This document shows, in pieces, positions 35,641-48,714 of a DNA stretch of 64,000 nt. The stretch comes from Gnetum montanum. Lineage: Eukaryota; Streptophyta; Gnetopsida; Gnetales; Gnetaceae. Where the stretch lies: contig MNCI01006604.1 in NCBI GenBank assembly GCA_015680685.1, forward strand, positions 248,001 through 312,000, given 5' to 3'. Both the position numbers and the translations under genes were made by a program. Position 1 is the stretch's first letter; each line of letters begins with the position of its first letter. The notes beneath the pieces were generated by a model, which ran no database searches, was not told where the DNA came from, and saw only the letters and a program-made list of their open reading frames with translations.

Positions 35641-35717
35641 ATTGCTTGTGGAAATCCCTTGCCTAAATTCCAAAATCCTAGTGAAGCAAGAGGGTCTTGA
35701 AATTTTTAGGGTGTTTC
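35640..35717 (-). repeat. 78-bp scrap of family-1 LTR fused to protease
   Basis: It aligns almost base for base with 23794-23871 ('cttgtggaaat', 'aagagggtcttgaaattttt', 'agggtgtttca'). It is the first 78 bp of a 5' LTR, joined directly to mid-protease. Gag, leader and the rest of the LTR were lost in one or more deletions. Confidence 0.75.
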
Positions 35718-36360
35718 ACCTGGGCCCAAAAATATAGCCCTTGGGCACATGATTTGAAGTAGTTTTTGCAGTCATGTAGCGAAACTCTTGTCGTTTGTTA
35801 ATTTGAGAGTTAGAATATTTTCCAAGTGCCCACAATAGAAGGGCTAAGTATCCTAGATCTTTATTCAAGCATTGATGTACCTGAACACACCATTGTGTTG
35901 GCAATAAAGATGAGCTCTTTGATTCACCTTGTAACACTAAATACTTTCTTTCTTATGCATTTATATATATCATGATTTCATACAGTTTACATTAATGTTA
36001 TTCATTTGGTAATTAATTTTGACTAATTAAGCAATTGATTACAATACACAAGCATGACCCCTTCAAATATATGTGTGACACTTGGTATCTCAGAAACGAT
36101 TAGTGTTTGACAACCCAATAGTGTTTACATGAAGTCCTGGATGTGTTTGGAAAGTGGGGACGGTTACTTGTGTTAGGATGGATTAGAAAATAGTTTACTT
36201 AGCACTTAATTACTCTCACTTTTATTCTTGTTTTAGGTAATCAATTGATAAAACACAAAATAATAAAAATCTTGCAGAAATAGAGCCTAGGGCTACCGCC
36301 CGTTAGGATTTCTAAAAATGTTTCAGGGTTTTCTTACACGAATCCTATCGCCACACCTAA
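35718..36360 (+). repeat. Degenerate family-2 LTR fragment, plus orientation
   Basis: Compared with the reverse complement of 14212-15193 the order of blocks matches: 'gatctttattcaagcattga', 'tgtgttggcaataaagatga', then 'gaaacgattagtgtttgaca'. The ends cannot be fixed. Confidence 0.4.
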
Positions 36361-37600
36361 TGGAATCTGGATCATAAAAGGGAATTTTCTATCTTTGTAT
36401 CAATGGATTATGCTGTGAAAATGTTTCCTGGGATAATCCTACCTCATGAGCTTGAATGTACAAAACTTACATTTACAAAGTAGAATCATCTAAGAACCAG
36501 TTTTGAATTTGATTTTGATACAAGGCCACCATATAAGTCTTATTGTAAGAAGCCTCTAATTTTTTTCTTTAAAGAAATTCAAAACAAAGGAAACATGACT
36601 ATGAGTACATATAGCAGTGAACATGGTAGTACTATGTGGAGAAGAAATGCACTTTGCTTTTCATGGGTCTTGCTTCATAAGAAATCTAGGACATTCAAGT
36701 CATGAGCAAACCATTGAAGGAACATTGGCATCTCATGCAAAGGAGATAATGTTGCTAGGTAATAGAAGAAAAAAATAAAATTCTTGGATTGAAGGTTGGA
36801 CATTGCGAGTATGGGAGGATTATGGATTTGGTAAAATCATGAATTTATAACATTTTTAATTCGTGTCAAAATACAAGACCCATTTCTAAATATTCCTTAA
36901 TGATGCATTCATGGATATAAGACATGAAAGTAGTAGAGACCACATGATCTCTTGATTCCAAATTTGCAAATGTTTGTTTTTTTGTCCACTTTGTCCACCA
37001 CATTCATTTTTGCTGAAATCCTAGGTTACTTTCTTTCACCACTTGACTTTGGCTTTTCACACTTCTGTCAACATCAATAGTTTGTCTTGTTAGTATTAAT
37101 GTTCACTCTCACAGATGTTTTTGCGCTTATCTGAATTTCAAAATCGAATCCAAAGAGATCTATCATATGATAATTACAATATTGGAGGAAGTTCTTTGGA
37201 TGCTATTGTACAAACTAAGATTTTCTTTTTAAATTCATTAGCCCAAAAAGGGCAAAAAATTACATAAACCAATTGCATGGCATTTTCAGAACTTCTTAGG
37301 ATTCTAGGGAGGTTGAGGTGTCGCAAGCAAGGGTGGCAGTGTGAAACTATGCAGCCTTACAAAGGCGCAATGCAACCCCTTGTAGGGTTGGCCCGACAAA
37401 ACATTTTTAACATTTTTTTAATTATATATTTTTATAAGCTAGGCCACTTGTATAGGAAGACCTAACATGAAAGATCTTGGTATAATAAGCCATGTTTGAA
37501 GCTAAATAAGCTAGCTAAAATCTTTTCAGAAGCTAGAAAACCTATTTGAGTTCAAGCTATAGCTTTCTTAATTTAAATTTTCTTGATTAATTTTTTTACA
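36361..37600. other. Unassigned sequence
   Basis: Moderately AT-rich. No domain, RNA or repeat family recognised on either strand; the longest frame is 62 codons and low in information. Confidence 0.4.
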
Positions 37601-38885
37601 AGCTCTTATGTTAATCTTAGGTTCTAAGCTAGCGTATAAAACCAAAAGAGGGGTTTTCATTAGCACATGAGCTTAGCTAGCTTGAGGTTTGAAAAACATG
37701 TTTTGAGTTTTTCTTAGATGGTTTTACTTGTTTCATAGTTTTATATTTTTTTTAGTTATATTCTATTTTTGGTTATCATGGCTATTAATGTTTTGTATGT
37801 TTGTTGTTTACAAGCCTTAGGTAATGACATTCATGATGATATGAATGATGAGCCTCCTCCTCCTATAGCTTAGTAATACCTTTTGGTTTCTAAATCTTGT
37901 TCGATGATTGTAGTAGTTGTTATTTGGCTATCATAGCTTTCATGACTATGTATCCTTATTATTTTTTCATTGTCATGTGTTGCAAGATCAACTATGGCTA
38001 TTTCGACATTGAACATTTATATTGTTTGCCACAAAGTGTGATCATGGCCATTGTTTTAGTTATAAATTTTTTATATTTTATGTTTTGTATTTGATGTTGT
38101 TTTATGTTCTTCACATAAAAGGCTACAAGTTGAAATGACAAGGTTACGAAATAACTTGTTGATGATTAAAATAAAAAAAAATGTGATGATGTAAAATTAG
38201 TGATAACTTGCAAAGTGAAAGCTGCACCTAACATGAAGAAGTAAATAGGTCATAATGCACATGCATAAGGGATATAAAAGGGGGTAACAAATATACCAAT
38301 TTTAGGCTTTAGTGGGCCACTAAATTCATGCCTTGGTAGGCCATTTTTTTTCCAATTTTAGGGCTTTGTGGGCCATATGTTTCTAGTTTTATGCCTTAGT
38401 GGGCTATGTTAATTCTCTAAGTGTGAAATAATCTTGAAAGAAAATACAAGAGTAAAACAAACATTGAAATATGATATAAACTCACAAAATGAGACAAACA
38501 ATACTTAGTAAATGAAGAGACAAGATGTTGACTATAGATTTTTTGATTGGTCTTTGACATATGAAGGAATCCCTTTTGCATAATTTTATGCTCAACATTC
38601 CTTTTTCTCGATATGGTAAGCATAAGGTTTTCTAGTTGCTTGTTTAGTGTTTTAGGGTTGGAAGCATTAGCATGATCATTGTTGTTGTTGTCGGTGTTGT
38701 TTTTGGCTCCAACCTAACTTTCAAGAGTTTTCTCTTGAAACTCCACCTTTAAAATTTGATCAATGTTGACATTATTGATAGATGGTAGCAAGATGTTATC
38801 CCCACAGATCATAATTTCCCCACCCCCATAAGGCAAGTGGACCTCTTGGTGTATAGGAGATGATTTCACTTGAAGCTTTGCTAAC
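37600..38885 (-). mobile_element. Fragment of a third family-1 copy, interrupted by a family-2 LTR
   Basis: Minus-strand protease C-terminus (38885-38700: LAKLQVKSSPIHQEVHLPY) is followed by a hairpin array (38290-38412). To the left is a plus-strand stretch with an intron-like 3' end and a short acidic/Pro last exon ending at about 37872. This is the same order as 34640-35640 of the composite element. The protease is cut exactly at the start of the LTR at 38886. Confidence 0.5.
38290..38412. repeat. Hairpin-unit tandem array 5
   Basis: Four units: 'ccaattttaggctttagtgg' plus 'gccac', then 'atgccttggtaggccat', 'ccaattttagggctttgtgg' and 'ctagttttatgccttagtgg'. Arms GGC/GCC are retained. A single unit of the same kind is at 62555-62585. 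Confidence 0.65.
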
Positions 38886-39739
38886 TGATGAGTGGTGAGG
38901 TACCCCTACAATCAACCATATGAATACGAGAATTCATGCAAGATCTGGTTGAACTCTGTAGATGGACTAGTTGTGGTATCTAGATAGTTACACATTAAAA
39001 TCAATTTGCTGTTTTCCCACCTAGACTAGTATTTACATGGTCATGTATGGTTTAGTCCAGAGTGAGGTGAATGAACTAGTGCTACTCCTAGAGACAATAG
39101 AAAATAATCTTTTTTTAAGCTAATAGATGATAAGAAGAAAAATATAAACTAGCCTAAGTGCGATGAGCATTCATTCTTAATCATCCATGTGCATCTTGAA
39201 CCTTGTGTACTACTTCTGGGATTGCCAAGTACATATTACTTGAGCACTCCTAGATACACTATTAGGTTACCAAGTACTTACACTTAAATTTTCATGATTA
39301 AGTCATACTGATTCCACATTTAATAATAGGAATAGTAAATGGTGATAAATAAATATTAACAAAGAAAACAATAAATAATAATTTACAATTAAAATAATTA
39401 GAAGCTAAGTGAATGCTGCAATGACGGAGTAATCTCGATCTTTATTGTCGATCATGTGTGTGTCCAAGTATGTCACACTCGAATAAAGGTTTTGTACAAT
39501 TACAGTCATCACACTATAGGCATTCATTGGGAAAAGAACTAAAATGAATTGAAAACTTGCAAAAAAGACTCTACTCTAACACTTGAAAAAGTCCCCCTTT
39601 TCTTGTGGACCTAAATGTGTATTTATAAGCTTACACAAGAATCACGATATCGTGTATTCGATATCACTATCTAGGCTGCGATATCATGTACCTGATATTG
39701 AGGATCCAATATCAGGTCCTGGAAAATCACAATTAATCA
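38886..39739 (-). repeat. Family-2 LTR (3' LTR) inserted in a family-1 protease
   Basis: It starts TGATGAGTGGTGAGG and ends AATTAATCA, followed by the interior G-rich tract (plus strand 'tacccccatgact'). The U3 palindrome cluster is at 39640-39720, and the TATA stretch is near 39607-39620 on the minus strand. The 5' partner is not in the window. Confidence 0.8.
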
Positions 39740-40310
39740 TACCCCCATGACTGAATAATGACTCGTCCTTGAGTCAAACAAAATAAGAACGAGTTCAATT
39801 GACTACACAGTGGATTAACTAACTAGAAATTTACTGATGCCATAGTGGGAGATTGAACAAAAAAAATTGGGACATAGACATAGAATTACAAAAGAAAAAA
39901 TTGGTTGGAACTCATGTAGTTCTTGGCAGTAGTGGTTCCTCCATGGCTCTTTTCCATTTATCTTTTGCTCCAGGATTTTGAATTGGATGTCTCTGAAGGA
40001 TCGCCTAAAACTTTTCTTCTTCAGTCTAGGGGTCCTATGTCGTCCATGCTGATGCTCCAATGTTTGATGGAGTCAGCACCTTTCATGGACATGGAAATTG
40101 TGGGAACATCTGATTGGCCTTGACATACCAAGCTACAAACAACTATCATTCCTCTTCATAGGCTCTAACTTTGTCCTTGCATTCTTGGTAGTCTGTGAGC
40201 CATCAAGCCAAATCTGCCATGACATCCTTCTATCCTTGGTAGCTGATTTTGACCACCTATAATTGAAAATTTGCCACTTCTAATTTTTGTACTAGAGAAA
40301 TGTGAGATGG
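39740..40310 (-). pseudogene. 3' interior of the family-2 element
   Basis: The minus-strand translation is stop-ridden but includes an SMDDIGPLD segment and ends near GGTTTAKNYMSS. The stretch at 40020-40130 aligns with 61475-61585 next to the LTR at 60266. Both therefore share a 3'-terminal ORF, whose better-preserved N-terminal part is at 61830-62434. Homology stops near 40310. Confidence 0.5.
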
Positions 40311-40523
40311 GAAACCCTCGATGATCAATGGCATCACATGTTTACCATGTTTTTTAGATCGACTTGGGCACAATATTTTTTGATTGAGTTTGATTTCAGC
40401 TCAAGAATTGGTTGGGAAGAGCCATTACCTCCTCCACCAATCTATTCTTCAACCCCAACTTCTGCTTGGCCTCGAAGGATAGCAAGGATGACTATAGGTG
40501 ACCTCCTAATCTTAATTTTCTAG
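40302..40523 (+). other. Unidentified 73-codon open frame
   Basis: MRWETLDDQWHHMFTMFFRS..., Trp-rich, with a PLPPPPIY segment near residue 40. It lies at the break in homology of the family-2 interior. I recognise no family; it could be an exon fragment of a captured gene or chance. Confidence 0.2.
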
Positions 40524-42082
40524 AGAAATATAAGAATGCAAGGAAGATGGCTGGAGTTGAAATATATATATTTTTATTCTCATGTATGGTTATTAACACA
40601 ATTTCAGTTTAACATGTATATGATGGTCATTGACACAGTTTAACATGTATATGATTATTATTAGAAATGATCTTATTTACATTCATAAAATTTATGTTCT
40701 AAATGTTTTAAAATTTATATAAATGATTTATATGTGGATCTTTTGTGGAAAAATATGATGCTTAGCACACTAGGATAAACTGATGCAAGCTCTACACTCA
40801 TACTTCAGACACATGTCTTGGAGCTTAGATGACTATTTAAAATAATTGTCCCCAATTATGTTGAACTTTTGGAAGAAATATGTGAAGCTTAATAATTTTT
40901 AATACTACACACAAATCATGTAATGAAGCTTAGTATCAACTCTACAATTCCCTTTTAAATTTAGGACTAACTATAATTCAACTATGTCCATGCTTGCATG
41001 AATTTTTTTTCCTTAAATGCAAAAAGCCTCAACCATTGAAAGTGTATATATATAGTTTGAGCCAATTCCTTTGTACTTGAGTTTACAAGAACTATTGCTA
41101 AGAGTTGAGCAATGGCTAGGGGAATAAAGAAAAGATATATTGATGAGAGATACTAGTTTTATCCTCAAAAGAATGAATGGTCTCCTTTGTAGAGCATATT
41201 AGCATGAAAAAACCCAGAAGGTTTGAAGTAGAAGTTTGGTATGTCTTAGATTTCAATTCCAAATGTAAATTCTTTGATTATATTGCTTCTGCTATTAAAG
41301 GCATTATTATACAACTATGTGATTGTAGGATAACATAATTTAATCCTCAAAGAAAAACCATATATGGCTTATAATTATTTGTAACACAAATTTGTTATGG
41401 CATTTCCCATTGTGCTTTCTCTCATGAAGATAAGGTATTGCTCTTGTGATGAATTTGTTTCTTGTTTAATTACTACACTTTGCATTTGTATCCTTTCTTC
41501 ATGACTTCAATCATCATCAATTTCCCTTATTTGTGACAACAATGACTTCCTTACATATTTGAGTTTTATCTAAGTCAACTTGACCAATCCACAGAATTTG
41601 TGCATATACATGTTTATGCTATATAGCATACATCTATGGAGTTTTTTATTTTATTTTATTTTTTATTATAGTGGTTATTGGATGACTTACATATACACTT
41701 TTTTGTGGCTATGATATCTTTTTTAGCATTTTTTTTAAATTGTATTCTTCATTTCTAGGATACTTATTTTGCAACAAGTTTGTTACCACCTGAGCAGTTT
41801 ACTTCTACACTACATAAAAACCATAATTATTAGTATTACTATTGTTTTCCAAAATTACTCATATTACTATCTTTATTCAACATGACTTGGAATGTAGAAT
41901 CATCCCCTGAATCTGCAACCAATTTTGAGAAAATTGTAAGATGACTTCCTTTGTTGGAACATCCATATGTGTTCGCCTATATCTATCTATTATGACTAAC
42001 AAAAATTATAAAATTCCTTTTCAATTCTACTTTTCCATTATCCTTATTTTTGAATTCATTCCAAGAATTTTTGATTTTTACC

Positions 42083-42240
42083 ATCAATTGGAATGATGGT
42101 AAGGTGTTTGTCTCTCAAGTCATAAGAACTGAGTTTGAGCTTTGGTGCAGCCCCTTGAGGTTGGGCTTTTGCTTGTCCTAAGCCCAGCCTTGGTGCGATG
42201 AGCATTGAGCCTATAAGTGATCATCCTTTACATATTTTTA
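42083..42240 (+). mobile_element. tRNA-related SINE-like copy 1
   Basis: 'aatgatggtaaggtgtttgt' resembles a pol III A box region, and 'tgagtttgagctttgg' a B box. The body 'gaggttgggcttttgcttg' and tail 'gcgatgagcattgagcc' recur in 48535-48660 and 48715-48860. Confidence 0.5.
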
Positions 42241-42730
42241 ATTCTAATGCTTATGTGGCATGTTGATTATGATTTTATTTTTGCTACAATGATAATTAGG
42301 ATTGCTATTTCCTTATTTTTTCTATACAAGGCTTCTTTACCTAGGAAGATACTTGGAGAAGAATGCCCTTGAATGGCATGGTCTATTATTGTTCTTTAAT
42401 TTTGTATAATAGACATTTCTTGAACTTTAAATAACATCATTAATATATCTTAAAATACCAACATAAGTAGATAATTTTGTAATTAGGAAAGAAAATAATT
42501 TTTCTTTCTTCCCATTTTGCATTTGTAAAATATTCTCTCTATTTTCATAAATACCAAAGGAGGCTACCTGACTTTAATAACTCCTATGAGGCATGGAAGG
42601 TTATTATAACATTAGTATGGTGAAGATGAGATTAGAGACAATCTAACATGTGTGGGTGCAAGAAATGTTCAGAGTAGGAGGTGTTAGTCATATGAGCAAG
42701 AGGTAAGTGGTGTTCAGAAGGTTCCAAACT

Positions 42731-42947
42731 CAAAATTGGAAGCAAGCTATTTATCACATATTCAATTTAATAGTTCAACATAGAAGCACAAAAATTTGAA
42801 TAAAATACAATTACAAATAGGTTGATAAAGACCAAAGTCAAAATTGGAAGCAAACTATTTATCACATATTCAATTTAATAATTCAACATAGAAGTATAAA
42901 ATTTGGAATAAAATATGATTACAAATAGGTTGATAATGACCACAAGT
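42731..42947. repeat. 108-bp tandem duplication
   Basis: Two units starting 'caaaattggaagcaa' with offset 108 and only a few differences. Confidence 0.85.
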
Positions 42948-43786
42948 ATCAAACCTAAAACTTCGAAAAGCCACTTCCGAGCAAAGAAAAGTAAAATATC
43001 TCAAAATGAACCATTGATCTTGTTAAATCATTGAGTTTACCATGTCCACAAGGAAATCACAATTAGGGCCACAATAGGGAGGCTTTGATAGAGAGAACAC
43101 ATGTCTTGTCTCAAAGTCACAGTGCTCAAACATATAAGAGTTTTAAATTTTTTTAAAATATATATATATATATATTATAAAAATTCACTTGAATATCTTG
43201 ATTAGATTGAAATATTATAACTAAGATGAATACTTTATTTTCTATAATAATATAAAGCACAATATATTTAAAATATCGATATCAACATGCTTCATCAAGT
43301 TGATAATTTTGTTGGAGGCTGAAAACAACAAAAATCCCCTTTGACATGTTTTGAGGCAGGTTTACTAAAAAGTTTGAGATTTTTTAAATTTTTGAAAAAT
43401 ATATCATGGAACCAACTTTTGCTCCCAAAATCAAGCAAGAGACTATTATCAAAACAAAAAGCGGGTAGTGAAATTGCCTCTTTTACATATTTCGCCTCTA
43501 TATTAGGTTATAGACTAACTACATTCTAACTGCACTGTTGTCATGTAGAGCACACAAAACCATCAATAGAAATTCGGTAACAATGATACTGCCATCAAAA
43601 GAATAGATAACAGTTACCTATTTTTAGGGGAAAGGTCTCAAATGTAGATCTAGTGCTCACGTTCTTTATTTCTTGAACCAGAGCGTCACTTTGTTTAATC
43701 ACAAGTGCTCTTGACTTTGATAAGAAAACATGCTTCTAGCCTAGGAAAAACATGGCAGTTTAGTCTTCTAACTTTTTTGGCATTTT

Positions 43787-44220
43787 CTAAAAAGTTCTCC
43801 AAATCTTGTTCTTATAGATATTATAAACTTGAGAAAAGAAAAATGTTAATATAATATTATAAAAAATTAACGTGGTACTTAAAATGGAGATATTCTGAAA
43901 AATACATTCATTCTTTGGTAAACAAAATGACAGGACTCCATTTAGAAAAGATGTGTTTGTTAACTCTAAGTTAGAACTAAGATCAATAGTGGTTATAAGA
44001 AAAAATAGAATCACTAATATAAAGAGTAGACCTAATGAACCCTTCTTTTGTAGACAAGAATCTAGTAGGAAAAAGTGGTTATAGATGCAAGAGATATAAA
44101 AGCAACTCAACAAACTTTGAAAAATAGACCTATGAAGCCCTTTTGTAAGAGAAAAGACTACTATGGAAAAGTCACTATGGATGCAAGCATTATGAAGGCA
44201 ACTCAACAAACACTTTAGCT
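43787..44220. repeat. Diverged ~100-bp tandem repeat
   Basis: 44023-44114 and 44124-44214 share 'tagacctaatgaa', 'tatagatgcaagag' and 'aaggcaactcaacaaac' words in the same order. A 140-codon minus-strand frame spans this region; it is Leu/Phe/Ile-rich and partly made of the repeat, and I do not consider it a gene. Confidence 0.5.
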
Positions 44221-47200
44221 AAGTTCAATATGAGTTTTGCAATAACCAGGACTACATGTACATCCTAAGACATCTAGTTAATATGATACATTAGAAAAAT
44301 CATAGGAGAATATAATACTACGTCAAGTGTGATTTGAATGGGCAACCCCTTATGTAACAAGATAATTAGCTAAAGAGCTAAAGCTACTTATCATTGACAT
44401 ACCTTCTTATATATCTTTATTACTTGAAAAATATTTAAAATTTTCAATTTGATGCTTGAGTTTGGTAGCCTTGTTACTTTTGCTATGCTCTCTACAGAAT
44501 AGGATACATTAGTTTCAATATTGTTCAATAGTGCAGTCTTCTTGTTTATTTTTTCTAGCATAGATCAATCTTAACTGAATGCCATTCAATTTTAGTAGAG
44601 ATCAATTACATTAGGGATCTTTGAATTTCATGTTTAATTCCATCTTATGTTGCAAAGTTTAATTTCATTAATGTTTTCCTTAATATTTTTTTCACTACCT
44701 CTTTGTAAAATGTTTTCTATTAGGATTTCTTAAGACCTATGATGTTTCACCTTTCTTTTCATTTGTTGGCTTGATGTTCCTAGAGGATTCAATATATGGT
44801 TTCTCTTCATTGTCATTTTTTGTCTATTCTTGTCATCATCTAGGTTATTACAATTCCCTATTAGTCTTTACACAAGATCTAATTGGTGCTATCCAAAATT
44901 TAAAGAATAATTATTAAATACTGTTCCTCATTAAAAAGTTTAATTGTAGCATTTTCTCTACATAATTATGGCTAAAGTTGATTTAGTTTCTTCAAAATTT
45001 CTCAATAATTTCATCTCATGTAGAAGAAAAAACTTTAGTCTACTTAAATGGGTTCACAAATGATCATGAAAGAAGACTATTTTATTGCTTTCAAATATTT
45101 TATTAGCTCTGAAAAATTTTAAGAGTCCAAAAAAAATATCGATAATGAACAAAGACAATTGAAAGTACATCACAAGCTTAACATTGAGTAGATATCATTG
45201 AAAAAAAATATATGGCAAGAAAAAAAATTTCAATTTTAAAACTCTTTACTTAGGTGTACATCATTATCATTGATATTTTGAAAAAAATTAAGTGAATTTA
45301 ATTAATTATTAGGAGGGATAAAGGTCCCAATATTAGCAAAATTTACATAACTTCTCAACATCTATGTTTAAACTTAAACTAGCAAAATGATTTGAGAGAG
45401 AGAGAACTATGGATTAATACCAATATTTGTATCAAAGCAAGAAATTGGTAGCACTAGTGGAATATCTTCACCTCGTTACTTGTTATTGATCTTACATCAA
45501 GAATCTTCACCATTAACTATAACCTCCATGTCAACACTACTTTTAATTTTTGAATTAATAGTATTCTTGTCAAACAAGGAAAAATTTACCTCATGAGCTA
45601 TCTATTTAGATTACTTAATGCTTTCTCTATTATGAAGAAAAGTATATATAGGAACTTCTATTTTCTCTAATTTTTGATTTCCACTTGATCATTCTTATCA
45701 TTTACATTACCTTGATTTTTTGTGTTTTTAATTTCATACTATTTTTTCCTATCTTCAACTTCAACAATTTTTTTTCCTTTAGAATTTTTTTACTTGAGTA
45801 AAAAAGGAAAAGCATTAAATAAATGTCCTTCATGATGGAAAAAGTTTCAAGAATTAGGAAGATTATAATATGTAATTGGTTGAATATCAGTCTTTATTCA
45901 CACTTGTAATACCAATTTTTTTTCATAATTAAAAATATTGAATTCAACAAAAAACCATTTGTGAAAACCAAAAGTTACAATAATAAACTCCATATGTTCA
46001 ATGGGATTGAGAAGATTAACAATTTCTTACTAAACGTTCTGAAAAATCAATGAAAGATTATACAACTTTAATATATTCTTTAAATTGGATATCAAAATTT
46101 GGAGCCCACTTACAAATGATCAACATTACATGCTTATGTATAAAAGATGTTGCACTATTGAAGCATTTCCTAGCTCAACATGTAGAAAAAATTAAGAATA
46201 ATACTTAGCATAAGGGACTTGGATGTCATGTTTTTCATCACTCTATTTCACTGTGAAATGAAACTCCAAATACAAGGTGGGCAATCCAAAATCTGAATGA
46301 ATACATATTGTGATGAAAGATCAGTAACCAATGACTCATGTACATCATTAGGAAGAATAAAATTAGGTGTCTTACTTACATTAACATTACGAGAACAAGG
46401 TGTTACAACTTTTTCTTACAAGTTTATAAATATGCATTTTGAGAATCAATAGAAATTTTGCATCAATAAAAGAAGCATAAATTTCAACATTGGTTGAAGA
46501 AGATGGGAGTAATATAGAATCCCCTCTAGAGGAATTCTAGAGAAATAAAATCTGCTAGAAAAAAATTGGAGAGAAACATTAGATTTTTTGGAAAACAAAA
46601 ACACATTCACTAAAGAAAAATTAGATTCATTAAAAAAATTAGATTTTTTGAAGAAACAATAGATCTATTGAAAAATCATAAGATTCACTAAAAAAATTAG
46701 ATCCATTGAAAACCATAGATTTATCCATTATAACTCAACAATGCCTTCTTCACTTCCTTGTTGCATGTGAACATATCTTTTCCTTGACTATGTTGTAACT
46801 TGGAGTGTCAATGAGAGAGGAGGCTCAAGGAAATTAAAAGATATAACAAAGAGTCAATGATTATGAAAGACAATTGGGAAAAAATAATATGTTTCAAGCC
46901 ATACCATGTGAATATTTTTTAGGGTGTAAGATGACTATTCAGCAATATGCTTAGAGTAATACTTCAAGTTGGTAGAGGGTATTACTACTAAGAATTGATC
47001 TAAGCACCTTTGGATGTAAGGAAGTTCAAGCTAATTAGGTGAATTAGGTTTGAAAACATGTATTTATATTATATAAAATGGGCTAAAGCTCAACAAAACA
47101 ATTACATAGTCAAATATCTAGTAAAGGATTCATAGTTGAGAAATAGAAAAGGGTTGTTGAGAAGATTTTAAATCATTCCAAGGGAAAAATATTAGAAAGC

Positions 47201-48530
47201 TTGCAAAGCGTAGCATTAAGAACACCAAAACAATACATTCTTAACAAAATAGCCATATCATTGAGCACCAATTGTGTCATAGTTAGTTGGCTCATATGCT
47301 TTGCACTCATATTCTCGAAAAAAGAAAGAAGCCATGTTATTTAACCAAATCAAGAATATTAATTTTAATATTAAAAATAAATTAAAAATATTTTTAGTTG
47401 AATCATTTGGAATAGCAAGATATTTATTAAAATTTCCAAGGGCTTATGGTATATAGGGGTATCATGACCATAAATTTCATGATCAAGGACCATAGGAAGC
47501 ATTAGAACCCTACAAGTACACTCCAAACCATACAGTGCAATTATAAGGATTGTCTGAGGTATGATTTCCATTGGGATGCATCATGTTTCTCTCTTACTCA
47601 AACACACATAGGATTTGTGAAACTAAAGCAACTATGAAACATTGAAAGCTATGTGTTGGGGATTTGTGAATCTTATAAAATTTCATAAGTGCACAAACAA
47701 AAGTGTAGTAGATACTCCATAGATGCCTCTAATTTAATTTAAATTTAAACATAAAATTTAGTAAATCCAAATTAGAAAGGAAGGAAATAAAAATAATTAT
47801 GTATATTGTATTAATTAAAATTTAAAACTTTATATTAGAATAATGCTTTATTTTTTATTTAAAAATATAAGTTAAATACTTTATTTCACATCTTCATGTA
47901 CTAACCCAACTTGTCCTCCACTTGCAAACATGTTTCAAATCACAAATGATTAACCAAATCACAAATCATTTATTCATGATTTGGAAAAATTGAATTTATT
48001 TGAGCATAGTCTAAAAGCATCATTATTAGAAGATGAGCAAGCGTGAGGGTAAGGGTGGTAGGCTTGGCAACAAAGGCAAATAAAGGTAAGGTAAGGTAAT
48101 GGTGGTGGTGGGCATTGTTAGAATGTGGAGTGTAGATAATTTTGGCATTGTTAGTTTTTGGTGCAAAGGCACCAACTACACACAAACTATGTGCTCTTTC
48201 CAAGCTTTAGTGTCAATAATAGATTTAATCCATTAGTGATAGTGTCTTCTCTTGTCTATTGTTTATGCTAAAAAGCCTTATTCATTGGGGGATAACCAAT
48301 CCATCATGTTCAAAAAATAAAGTGTATTATCCAAGCTTGGACTTGGTTGAAATGCCCTAAAAGGGCACTTGTTTGAAATAGGTTTACCAATTTTAAAAAA
48401 TTAAACATAACAATTTCAATATCTTTGACTGCTAGGATTTTGTATTCACTGCTCCAAGGCACCTCTACTTCAAGTTGTAAGATGTAATTAATGTTGAAAG
48501 TTGTGTATTATTAATAGGGCATTATCATTT
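44221..48530. other. AT-rich non-coding stretch
   Basis: Apart from the LINE ORF1 remnant (45790-46330) and imperfect repeats at 46580-46735 ('attagattcattaaaaaaat' type), I see nothing identifiable. Confidence 0.5.
45790..46330 (-). pseudogene. LINE ORF1 remnant with DUF4283-like and zinc-knuckle-like parts
   Basis: Minus-strand blocks, broken by stops, read KHVMLIICKWAPNFDIQFKE (compare HHHALLIFPKWTSSCNPTSL in the copy at 12700), then ITYYNLPNS*NFFHHEGHLF. The latter follows the 'YxNLPxxCxxCxxxGH' pattern of plant LINE ORF1 zinc knuckles with the Cys positions lost. No pol part is attached. Confidence 0.4.
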
Positions 48531-48534
48531 TATT

Positions 48535-48660
48535 ATTTTGAGTAATGTTAAGGTGCTCTCAGTTTAAGTCTAGCATTACTCTAACAAGGTTAGGCCTTTA
48601 TTCTAACTATTCTTTTCAAACTCTATCTTAGGAAGATAAGCATTAAACCTTTGAAGAATG
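48535..48660 (+). mobile_element. tRNA-related SINE-like copy 2 (diverged)
   Basis: 'gagtaatgttaaggtgctct', 'cagtttaagtctagc', 'caaggttaggcctttattct' and 'gataagcattaaacc' match copies 1 and 3 in order; it lacks about 20 bp between the A- and B-box-like parts. Confidence 0.4.
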
Positions 48661-48714
48661 ATCCTTGTATTAATTATAAATCCACATCAATCCTACTTAG
48701 ATAGGCCATCATCA

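Larger units (their letters stand above)
22014..35717 (-). mobile_element. Composite family-1 Tat/Ogre-like retrotransposon carrying pol and an antisense gene
   Basis: On the minus strand: a 78-bp LTR scrap (35640-35717), protease (to 35235), hairpin array, an oppositely oriented multi-exon gene, hairpin array, reverse transcriptase, RNase H, second RNase H, integrase, hairpin array, 3' untranslated region, polypurine tract and a full LTR (22014-23871). The second RNase H places it in the Tat/Ogre lineage. Gag and most of the 5' LTR are deleted. No target duplication is evident, so the ends may come from recombination rather than one insertion. It may be a chimera of an autonomous and a non-autonomous relative. 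Confidence 0.7.
40560..43600. other. AT-rich non-coding stretch
   Basis: No gene found. It holds a SINE-like copy (42083-42240), a (TA)n run near 43160 and a 108-bp tandem duplication (42731-42838 and 42839-42947). Confidence 0.5.

Noticed and set aside
43787-44209. 140-codon minus-strand frame as a membrane protein
   Set aside because: Hydrophobic because of AT-rich DNA, and built partly on a 100-bp tandem repeat; no homologue recognised.
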